From assembly GCF_000331515.1 (NCBI RefSeq), contig NZ_AMZO01000003.1:115359-179358 (forward strand): DNA of 64,000 nucleotides, given 5' to 3'. The notes beneath the pieces are model-generated. The model did no database searches. It was not told where the DNA came from and saw only the letters and a program-made list of their open reading frames with translations. Positions 53,512 through 60,780 of the stretch are shown here, piece by piece (the stretch's first letter is position 1; each line of letters opens with the position of its first letter). This DNA is from Photobacterium marinum. GTDB lineage: Bacteria; Pseudomonadota; Gammaproteobacteria; Enterobacterales; Vibrionaceae. A program made the position numbers and the translations under genes.

Positions 53512-55503
53512 ATGGCCAATAGCAAATTGCTTTATCAATCTCGTCCTTTGACCGTCAAGCTCGCAGATAACAAGAGTTATGTCGTAACCCAGCTTGAGTG
53601 CAAAGAATCAATTTCACACGGTACGCATTTATCTCTATCTGTTGCGTCAAACGATGAAATTGGCGACAAAGTGCTGGGTAAAGTCATGAACGTGACTTTT
53701 GAACAAGCTACCGAAACCCGACATTTCCCTGGTTTGGTAACCAGCCTCGAACTCATCGGCTATAGCATAGAGAAAGAGTTGTTCTTCTATAGTATTCAGG
53801 CTGCCGATCCACTCTCATTACTGGCTTTTCGCCATAACCGCCAGATATTCCAGAAGATGACAACCCGCCAGATCATTGAAAAACTGTTGGGTGAGTCTGA
53901 TTTTAAAAGCCACTTCAAGTTCTCGGTTTCCGGTAACGGCAGCAAACATGAATACTGTGTACAACTTGATGAAACCGATCTGGCATTCGTACAACGACTG
54001 TTAGCATCCGAAGGCTGGCACTACCATCTTGATAATAAGGGAAGTAAGCCCGTCATTGTCATTGCAGATTCAAACCAATCTTTTGATGCAATTAAAAGTA
54101 GTACGATTCACTACCTCGACGGCTCTGGCGATACAGCGAGAGTTGTCAGCGAATGGACGAAAAAAGCCAGTATCGGTACAGCTAAAGTCTCGCTGGCCGA
54201 TCATACCCAGGCGCTGGCTGAAGTCTTCGAGAGTGGCGAAAGAAAAAGTGCCTTCAATCACTCCCCGACCGGCCTGAGCGCTTATCATTTCGGCAATGGT
54301 TTTGAAGATAAGAGTGAAATCCGCTCTGCGGTAAAGCGCCAAATGGAAGCCATGGATGTCGATAAAAGTACGGCCAGTTCCAGCTCTCATATCGCCGCCC
54401 TGTCCAGCGGGAAAAAATTCAAACTTGCGAAGCACCCGGTCAGTAGCTTCAACCAAGAATATGTGGTCACGCAAATCACACATTCCATTGTCTGCGAAGA
54501 GTCAGGCAAACAGGTGCTTTATAAAAATCATTTTCAGTGCCTGCCTGCATCTTCCCCTTATCGACCAACTCCGATCATCAAACCGAGAGTTCATAGTGTC
54601 CATACCGCTACGGTAACTGGGCCGAAAGGCGAAGAAATTTACCGCGATAAGCTCGGTAGAATTAAAGTTCAGTTCCACTGGGACAGGCTGGGCAAGAAAG
54701 ATGAAAACACATCCTGCTGGCTTCCAGTCTCTCAGGGGCTTGCCAGTAAAGGATTCGGCATCCAGTTTATCCCTCGGGTCGGGGACGAAGTACTAGTCCA
54801 ATATATTGATGGAGATCCGGATCGTCCGGTTGTTGTCGGCTCAATCTACAACAAGGCAAACGCAGCCCCCTACTCGGCGGCAACACAAAGTGGGCTCAAA
54901 ACCCGCTCAACACCGAAGGGCAGCAGTAAACAGGGCAATGAGCTGCGGTTTGAGGATCAAAAAGACAAAGAGCAGGTTTTTCTGCATGCCGAGAAAGATT
55001 TGGTACTCGATATCAATAATGACTGCACGGCAACGGTAAAAGGTAAGACATTAACCAAAATTGAAAAAACGGCCACACTGACAGCCAAAGAAGATATTGC
55101 GGTCAGCACTGAGAAAACCTTTAAAGCGAGCAGCAAAGACAATCTGTCAGCCAATAGTGATAAGAATCTGGAGCTTGAGGCAGGTTCCGATATGGCGCTG
55201 AAAGCGAAATCTTCTGTCACTGTTGATGGCAGCAAAGTATCGATTACCGGCAAGAGTAAAATCGAGCTGAAAGTTGGTGCCAGCAAGATCGAAATCAGCG
55301 CCAGCGGGATCAAAATCGATGCACCACAGATCGCTATTAATGGTAAGGGCAAAGCCGAAATGAAAGCCGCAATGGTAAGTGTTGAAGGTCAGGGTAAAGC
55401 CGATTTGAAAGGCGCGATGGTAACAATTAATGGCAGCGCAATGACCCAGGTTAAAGCCGGAGCCATGGTACAAATTCAAGGTGCAATTGCAAAGATCAAC
55501 TAA
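53512..55503 (+). CDS. vgrG: T6SS spike protein VgrG
   Basis: 663 aa trimeric spike. The gp27-like part (about 1-370) begins LLYQSRPLTVKLADN and contains ETRHFPGLVTSLEL and VQLDETDLAFVQRLLASEGW; the gp5 OB-fold (about 380-450) has GRIKVQFHWDRLGKKDENTS, WLPVSQ and FIPRVGDEVLVQYIDGDPDR; the C-terminal needle (about 475-663) is a long series of short Val/Ile/Lys repeats. No extra effector domain: it ends in the repeats, so cargo must be bound through PAAR or Hcp. ATG 53512 begins a plus-strand unit with the adaptor-like gene and PAAR. Confidence 0.97.
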   Translation: MANSKLLYQSRPLTVKLADNKSYVVTQLECKESISHGTHLSLSVASNDEIGDKVLGKVMNVTFEQATETRHFPGLVTSLELIGYSIEKELFFYSIQAADPLSLLAFRHNRQIFQKMTTRQIIEKLLGESDFKSHFKFSVSGNGSKHEYCVQLDETDLAFVQRLLASEGWHYHLDNKGSKPVIVIADSNQSFDAIKSSTIHYLDGSGDTARVVSEWTKKASIGTAKVSLADHTQALAEVFESGERKSAFNHSPTGLSAYHFGNGFEDKSEIRSAVKRQMEAMDVDKSTASSSSHIAALSSGKKFKLAKHPVSSFNQEYVVTQITHSIVCEESGKQVLYKNHFQCLPASSPYRPTPIIKPRVHSVHTATVTGPKGEEIYRDKLGRIKVQFHWDRLGKKDENTSCWLPVSQGLASKGFGIQFIPRVGDEVLVQYIDGDPDRPVVVGSIYNKANAAPYSAATQSGLKTRSTPKGSSKQGNELRFEDQKDKEQVFLHAEKDLVLDINNDCTATVKGKTLTKIEKTATLTAKEDIAVSTEKTFKASSKDNLSANSDKNLELEAGSDMALKAKSSVTVDGSKVSITGKSKIELKVGASKIEISASGIKIDAPQIAINGKGKAEMKAAMVSVEGQGKADLKGAMVTINGSAMTQVKAGAMVQIQGAIAKIN

Positions 55504-56066
55504 TGAAATTACTTAAAGTCCCTTATCAGAATGCCCAGGACATCTTAAAACTGTATGCGCCAAACGCACCTTTTTGTGAACTGGCACAGGAGAGCACAAC
55601 ACCGCAGGCGTTGATTGAAGCCGCAATGGCAATTGAGCTGTTTGCAGATGCCATTACTTACCTTGCCCACGCATTACCGGTACGTGAAGCAGTATGGTGG
55701 GCCTGCTGTTGTGCTGCAAGCCGGAATGACTGGAAGGAAGATGAATGGAATGCTATCCGGGCAGCTAAAGCATGGGTACATACGCCGGATGAAACCAGTC
55801 GTCGATTTGCTGAACAGATGGCAGAAATCGCCGGATTGGAATCTGGAGCAGGATGGAGTGCTCAGGCAGCCTTCTGGAGTGGCGGCAGTATGACCAAGCC
55901 AGAAGAGCCAGTTGTCCCTCCACCTGAATACCTTTACGCACAGGCCGTCGCAGGCTGCATTAACCTAACAGCAGTATTACCGGATGGTGAAGAAGCCAAA
56001 GAACGTTACAGCAACTTTATCGACATTGGTTTAAATATCGCCATGGGCGGAAACGGACAAATCTAG
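55503..56066 (+). CDS. VgrG-PAAR-linked small protein (DUF6931-like), possible adaptor
   Basis: 187 aa, soluble and helical with many Trp/Ala (PVREAVWWACCCAASRNDW; AEIAGLESGAGWSAQAAFWSGGSM read as SGAGWSAQAAFWSGG), a Pro turn EEPVVPPPEYLYAQAVAGC, and C-terminal YSNFIDIGLNIAMG. This composition recalls the DUF6931 proteins found with VgrG and PAAR genes. It overlaps the vgrG stop and is nine bases from PAAR, so it is translated with them. A role in loading PAAR or an effector on the spike is inference; the family name is from memory. Confidence 0.7.
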   Translation: MKLLKVPYQNAQDILKLYAPNAPFCELAQESTTPQALIEAAMAIELFADAITYLAHALPVREAVWWACCCAASRNDWKEDEWNAIRAAKAWVHTPDETSRRFAEQMAEIAGLESGAGWSAQAAFWSGGSMTKPEEPVVPPPEYLYAQAVAGCINLTAVLPDGEEAKERYSNFIDIGLNIAMGGNGQI

Positions 56067-56074
56067 GAGAGAAC

Positions 56075-56371
56075 ATGTTACCTGCCGCACGCGCCACTGA
56101 CATGCATATGTGCCCGATGCAAACCCCGGCTGTGGTTCCTATTCCCCATGTGGGTGGTCCACTACTCCCTATGCCGACAACAGTACTGATTGGCAATTTA
56201 CCGGCAGCCACTATGGGACAAATGTGCGTCTGTGTCGGCCCGCCTGACAGCGTCGTAAAAGGAAGTGCAACGGTTCTGATAAATAATAAACCTGCCGCTC
56301 GAATGGGAGACCTGACCGCTCACGGCGGTACTATTGTAATGGGTATGCCAACCGTTCTTATTGGAGGTTAA
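56075..56371 (+). CDS. T6SS PAAR spike-tip protein
   Basis: 98 aa, the bare PAAR fold that sharpens the VgrG spike and binds a metal ion. PAAR-type repeats PTTVLIGNLPAATMGQM, SATVLINNKPAARMGD and PTVLIGG; His in THGG-like LTAHGGTIV. No effector extension. ATG 56075 with TAGGAGAG upstream. Last gene of the vgrG unit. Confidence 0.93.
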   Translation: MLPAARATDMHMCPMQTPAVVPIPHVGGPLLPMPTTVLIGNLPAATMGQMCVCVGPPDSVVKGSATVLINNKPAARMGDLTAHGGTIVMGMPTVLIGG

Positions 56372-56533
56372 GATTGGTTGTTGAATTTACAGACACAACC
56401 ATGATTATCAAGCTCAGTGAATGTAATAAGTCTCTATAAGAGAGTTCTCAATGCGCAAGATAATGAGACGGCTTATAAGGATTCCCCACCCCCACCTTTA
56501 TTACAAAACTCACTAAAAATCGCGGCCCAACAA

Positions 56534-56549
56534 TAGAGTAATCAATCTA
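56534..56549. repeat. Imperfect palindrome TAGAGTAATCAATCTA, copy 2
   Basis: Differs from copy 1 (22475) at one base and is preceded by the same CCAACAA. Confidence 0.5.
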
Positions 56550-56584
56550 ATAATCAATACACAGAATTGGTAAAAACCCCAAAT

Positions 56585-56600
56585 TAGAGTAATTAATCTA
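56585..56600. repeat. Imperfect palindrome TAGAGTAATTAATCTA, copy 3
   Basis: Identical to copy 1 over all 16 bases; starts 51 bases after copy 2. Confidence 0.55.
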
Positions 56601-56801
56601 CTATATGTATCTGTTTATTAAATATAAGCGATTACGCTAACAATAGTGCAATCCTTTTCACTGCCGTGTTTGTTATTTCATCATATTTAAAACTGAGCGT
56701 GATATTGTATTGGAAATTTTAGAAAAGTTGATAAAACATGATTGGTGTTTACCCCTGCGTTTTTTCATTATCAAATGGCGTTATTATGAGGGGAAAAAGC
56801 C

Positions 56802-57824
56802 TTGGGACTAAATCACAATAACAATATTGAAAAACCATTACACATTACTGCTCTTGCATTTCCGGGATTTCCGATGACCTCACTAACAGGTCCATTGGAA
56901 ATGTTATCCACCGCTTGCCAACTGGCAAAATTATCCCCACCGGAAATCACTATCGTCACCGTTGATGATTCTGACGTGCAGGGCATTGGGGGACTGACTT
57001 TACACCCGACATCAAAAATTACTGATGTAAAAGACACAGATATTTTGCTGATCAGCGCGATTGGCGATCCCAATGAACATATCGATAAATGCACCAACGC
57101 GACGTTTGAGTGGATAAATTCACTTAGCAAACAGGCCCAGTTTACTATCTCCATTTGTACTGGCGCTTTCTTGCTGGCCAGAGCTGGTGTTCTGAACTAC
57201 CGAACTGCCACAACACATTGGATGTATACTGATCTATTTCGCGACAACTATCCCAAAGCGACATTGGTGACAGATCAATGTTTCACCCAGGATAATAATG
57301 TACTGTGCACTTCAGGCATTCACTCACACGACAAAGCAATCCTTGCTGTTATTGAAGGACTGTGGGGATGTGAGCACAAGACGCTATGCGAACAGTATTT
57401 CTACGGAAAAGATGTGGTTCCTGAACATGACGGCGATAATACCTTCAGGCCTTACAAACAGCACAGCGATGCCCTGATTTTTAAGCTGCAAGACTGGATG
57501 CACAGCCAGGACGTAACCCAGCTAAGCGTTGCTGAATGCTCTAAGCAATGTCATTTAAGTGAGCGGCAAATGAAGCGCAGATTTAAGGCCGCAACAAATG
57601 AAACACCAATGGCATATATTCAGAGAATCAAGATTAATCACGCTAAAGATAAGTTAAACACAACCAACCTGACAATTGAGCAAATCAGCAATCTGGTCGG
57701 TTATGATGACACAAGGCATTTTCGTCAGCTTTTCAAAAAGTTCTGTGATATGACGCCGTCAGATTACCGCAAGTCGGCAATCAAACCGTCTTCACAGGCT
57801 TATAGCCACGTATCCGTTCACTAA
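56802..57824 (+). CDS. GlxA/FtrA-type AraC-family transcription regulator
   Basis: 340 aa. An N-terminal DJ-1/PfpI-like domain (about 12-190, ALAFPGFPMTSLTGPLEML; ISICTGAFLLARAGVL with the elbow Cys) and a C-terminal AraC DNA-binding domain (about 235-325: LSVAECSKQCHLSERQMKRR and EQISNLVGYDDTRHFRQLFKKF). Starts at TTG 56802 with GAGGGG seven bases before. Regulators of this group usually control amine, betaine or aldehyde metabolism. It converges on the VOC gene. Whether it controls the T6SS or polyamine genes cannot be told; the repeats upstream could be its own site. Confidence 0.88.
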   Translation: MGLNHNNNIEKPLHITALAFPGFPMTSLTGPLEMLSTACQLAKLSPPEITIVTVDDSDVQGIGGLTLHPTSKITDVKDTDILLISAIGDPNEHIDKCTNATFEWINSLSKQAQFTISICTGAFLLARAGVLNYRTATTHWMYTDLFRDNYPKATLVTDQCFTQDNNVLCTSGIHSHDKAILAVIEGLWGCEHKTLCEQYFYGKDVVPEHDGDNTFRPYKQHSDALIFKLQDWMHSQDVTQLSVAECSKQCHLSERQMKRRFKAATNETPMAYIQRIKINHAKDKLNTTNLTIEQISNLVGYDDTRHFRQLFKKFCDMTPSDYRKSAIKPSSQAYSHVSVH

Positions 57825-57840
57825 CAGTGTCTTAATATCA

Positions 57841-57869
57841 AAGTGTCATCCTGAGAAAGGATGACACTT
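57841..57869. terminator. Bidirectional terminator between GlxA-like and VOC genes
   Basis: Stem AAGTGTCATCC (57841-57851) / GGATGACACTT (57859-57869), 7-nt loop, between convergent genes; T-runs short on both sides. Confidence 0.75.
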
Positions 57870-57891
57870 CATTTCAGACAATAACGGCCTG

Positions 57892-58407
57892 TCAGTTATA
57901 CGCACCACTTGCGTAATGCAGTTCATAACTATGGCTGTAGATCTCAAGAATGTTGCCGAACGGATCTTCCATGTAAATCATGCGATATGGTTTTTCGCCC
58001 GGATAATAATAACGAGGTGCTTTCATACGCTTCTTACCACCAGCCGCAACAATCTTCTCCGCCAGCTCTTCAACATTCGGATCCTGAACACAGAAGTGGA
58101 AAACACCGGTCTTCCAGTATTCGAAATTGTTCTCCGGATTTTCCTGATTCTTAAACTCAAACAGCTCTACACCAATACGATCGCCGGTTGACAGATGAGC
58201 AATTCGAAAACGCTCCCAGCCTTCACCAAACACATCAGTACACATTTCACCGATAGCTGAATCGTCTTCCACTATCTCTGTTGGCTCCATGATCAGGTAC
58301 CAGCCTAGTACTTCAGTATAGAATTTCACGGCAGCTTCCAGATCCGGAACAGAAATGCCGATGTGAGAAAACGTTCTTGGGTATGGCATTAGCATTGAAT
58401 CAGACAT
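57892..58407 (-). CDS. VOC (glyoxalase/dioxygenase superfamily) protein
   Basis: 171 aa with the duplicated beta-alpha-beta-beta-beta fold: FSHIGISVPDLEAAVKFYTEV at the start of the first half (His for the metal), GVFHFCVQDPNVEELAEKI in the second half with a metal His, and MEDPFGNILEIYSHS near the end (Glu ligand). This fits a metal-dependent VOC enzyme such as a lactoylglutathione-lyase-like or ring-cleaving dioxygenase; the substrate is not visible. ATG 58407 has AGAGG upstream; an upstream frame of 23 residues lacks a site. Confidence 0.82.
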   Translation of the reverse strand: MSDSMLMPYPRTFSHIGISVPDLEAAVKFYTEVLGWYLIMEPTEIVEDDSAIGEMCTDVFGEGWERFRIAHLSTGDRIGVELFEFKNQENPENNFEYWKTGVFHFCVQDPNVEELAEKIVAAGGKKRMKAPRYYYPGEKPYRMIYMEDPFGNILEIYSHSYELHYASGAYN

Positions 58408-58761
58408 ATAAACCTCTTCATTCCTCTCTTGGGCATCGCCCTTTCGTTGAAGCAAAGAGTACGCGTAATACTTCAAAACAAGAAATTATCATTATTTCTT
58501 ATTTTGATAATTCATTATTATCAACAGACTTCCATCAGGAAGCTCATCAGTTAATTTTTAATATCAATTAATTAGGTGATCCAATATACATTAGAACCGT
58601 TACCACCGAATCAGAGTCATTATCAACAAATAATATAATTTATATTACTCATGACTCATAACAACCAGATGAAAATACAGTTTTGCATTAATAAAACTTA
58701 CTAAAAATGAGCGATTTTGTTATCTTTCACTTCCTTAACTTAATATGCCTGAACACTTAAA
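58408..58761. other. Intergenic region upstream of the VOC and beta-helix genes
   Basis: 354 bases of AT-rich sequence between divergent genes; holds both promoters. No RNA gene or repeat was recognised. Confidence 0.5.
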
Positions 58762-60681
58762 ATGCCATCTGCCTTTACAAATAAACTGACTTATAAGATA
58801 TGCATTCTGGCTCTTATTTCAATTGTGTTATCAGGATGCAATAGCGGCTCATCACCATCAAAAACAAATACAGAAAATACTCAAACAAATGAGAATAATA
58901 ATAACTCTGAGCATAATGTACGCATTGACGGAGAAACAGGTAGCCCATTATTTTTCAACATAAAGCAATCACTTAATACTTCTTCGTTATTTTCTGGCGC
59001 ACAAAACTACCAACTTATTAACCCTCCCGCCGGATTAACCATTCAATATACAACCGGACAATTATATTGGCAGCCTGGACTTGCTCAGGCCGGAGAACAT
59101 AAGGTTAAGTTGGCCATATCGGGTAATAATCAATCACAAGAAATAGAGCTATCCATAAATATCAGCTCAAATAAAACTAACCCGACAGGAATATACGTCG
59201 ATCCAATTCACGGCACCGACAACTCCACGAGCGGCAAAATCACTCAACCTTATAAAAGCTTGCGTTATGCCGCCCAACAAGCCAATGCCGGAGAGACTAT
59301 ATATATCAGAGGTGGTGAGTATTCACTGACCAGCGACCATAACGGTAGCGGTAAAATTCTGGCGAAAGGTGTCGAAGGTGCCCCCATTACATTTACCCGT
59401 CTAGCCGGTGAAAGAGTAAAGTTCAACTTTACAGGTACAGGTATAGAAGTCCCCTTAGTTAACAATGGACTGGGTGAACAATATCAGTATCTTATTTTTG
59501 AAGGCTTCGAGCTTGACGGTAACGCTGATGATTTCACTGAAGAAGACGTTATAAAACTTGACTGGTGGAAGACCGCAGAAACACCATTAAAAGAACGAAT
59601 TGGTGGAACTGGATTTAATATCAACGGCCAGCATATTATTGTCCGCAAAAACGTTATCCATAATGCCTACCAGAAAGGTGTCAACATACGTGATGGCCGC
59701 TATGTCACTGTTGAAGGGAATATCATCTATGATATCGGGCACAATTCTCTCACAGGTGGTCATGGCATCATGCGGATGTGGGAGAAAAACTTTGGCACTC
59801 CTGATGAGCCCGACACAGACCGATTTAATTTTACCGGAAACTTATTATTTCGAGTGGAGCAGCATATCTATTCATGGGCTGGAAAACCCTTTGCAAACCT
59901 GACTATTGATGAAGGAAAGTCGATTCTTATCGACCAAACTACCGATACACAGCTAACTGCCACCGTTTCCAATAACCTTGTGCTTTTTGGCGGTAAAGAT
60001 CATATCCGATTAAAGCCAACACCAAACATCGAAGTGTTTAATAATACAGTTGTTTCGGATCCTACCCGCACAGATCCTTACCCGGGCGGTATTAGCGAAA
60101 AAGCCGCTAGCAGCAATATGCATTTTTACAACAACCTTGCCACAACTAACTCAGCGGATATTGCTATTCAGGTAAACAAGAGCTTCAGTACAAGTACTCC
60201 CGCTCGTCTTTACAACAACTTTGTAAAAGACGGCAAGATATCCAGTGAATCTAGCTTAAATACCGGCATTGATAGAGTGACTTCGGATATGAATCTATTT
60301 GTTGATTCAGCCAATAATAATTACCGCTTGAACCCGTCGCTGGGGTTACATAATGTCGGTGTTTCAGAACAATGGCTGAGTCAGCTTGAAGTGATGTTAG
60401 ACGATTACGGAATTAAGGCAACACCAAGCAACTGGGTACATAAGCATGATTCGTTTACACAGCTTATATTAGATAATTACCCTCGCGAATACTTCCAGAA
60501 TCCAACCTGCATTGATTCTGTATTTGAACCTGGGCGGAAGGCAGTAAGATTTGATATTACAGATGCGGGACGTTCATATTATATCGGCAATGGAAAAGCC
60601 AGCGCCTGGCCCAACGACATCCAGACATTCGAAGTCATTGTTCCAGAAAGCTTTAATAACACTTGTATCGTAAAATACTAA
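58762..60681 (+). CDS. Surface lipoprotein with right-handed parallel beta-helix
   Basis: 639 aa. Signal peptide with lipobox VLSGC (Cys26), an Asn/Thr/Ser-rich linker, an Ig/cadherin-like domain (about 55-135, YTTGQLYWQPGLAQAGEHKV read as GQLYWQPGLAQAGEHKV), then the beta-helix: YVDPIHGTDNST, LRYAAQQANAGETIYIRGGEY, VNIRDGRYVTVEGNIIYDIG, FNNTVVSDP and so on (about 150-520). This fold is common in pectate, alginate and other polysaccharide lyases (DUF1565-type opening). No lyase active-site residues can be assigned. A polysaccharide-degrading or binding role at the outer membrane is the best guess. Ends with a C-terminal domain with two Cys. Confidence 0.75.
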   Translation: MPSAFTNKLTYKICILALISIVLSGCNSGSSPSKTNTENTQTNENNNNSEHNVRIDGETGSPLFFNIKQSLNTSSLFSGAQNYQLINPPAGLTIQYTTGQLYWQPGLAQAGEHKVKLAISGNNQSQEIELSINISSNKTNPTGIYVDPIHGTDNSTSGKITQPYKSLRYAAQQANAGETIYIRGGEYSLTSDHNGSGKILAKGVEGAPITFTRLAGERVKFNFTGTGIEVPLVNNGLGEQYQYLIFEGFELDGNADDFTEEDVIKLDWWKTAETPLKERIGGTGFNINGQHIIVRKNVIHNAYQKGVNIRDGRYVTVEGNIIYDIGHNSLTGGHGIMRMWEKNFGTPDEPDTDRFNFTGNLLFRVEQHIYSWAGKPFANLTIDEGKSILIDQTTDTQLTATVSNNLVLFGGKDHIRLKPTPNIEVFNNTVVSDPTRTDPYPGGISEKAASSNMHFYNNLATTNSADIAIQVNKSFSTSTPARLYNNFVKDGKISSESSLNTGIDRVTSDMNLFVDSANNNYRLNPSLGLHNVGVSEQWLSQLEVMLDDYGIKATPSNWVHKHDSFTQLILDNYPREYFQNPTCIDSVFEPGRKAVRFDITDAGRSYYIGNGKASAWPNDIQTFEVIVPESFNNTCIVKY

Positions 60682-60715
60682 TTGAGGACATAACTCAAAA
60701 AAAGCCTTCGCAGAG

Positions 60716-60747
60716 AGAGATGATGGGTGGTATCCCCCATCATCTCT
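60716..60747. terminator. Bidirectional terminator between beta-helix and M16 genes
   Basis: Stem AGAGATGATGGG (60716-60727) / CCCATCATCTCT (60736-60747), 8-nt loop, between convergent genes. T-run on the plus side is short; the minus side has an A-run (60697-60703) some bases away. Confidence 0.75.
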
Positions 60748-60780
60748 TTCATAGCCCCGTCTTAAATCAATCTGGGAGCA

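Larger units (their letters stand above)
56372..56801. promoter_or_regulatory. Intergenic region with two copies of the TAGAGTAATnAATCTA element
   Basis: 430 bases between PAAR and the GlxA-like regulator, with no gene. It carries two 16-bp near-palindromes at 56534 and 56585, 51 bases apart, about 270 and 220 bases upstream of the regulator start, plus ATGAGGGG as its ribosome site. No clear terminator after PAAR was found. Confidence 0.55.

Noticed and set aside
58377..58571. 64-codon frame overlapping the VOC start region
   Set aside because: Antisense to the VOC start and low in complexity; no ribosome site.
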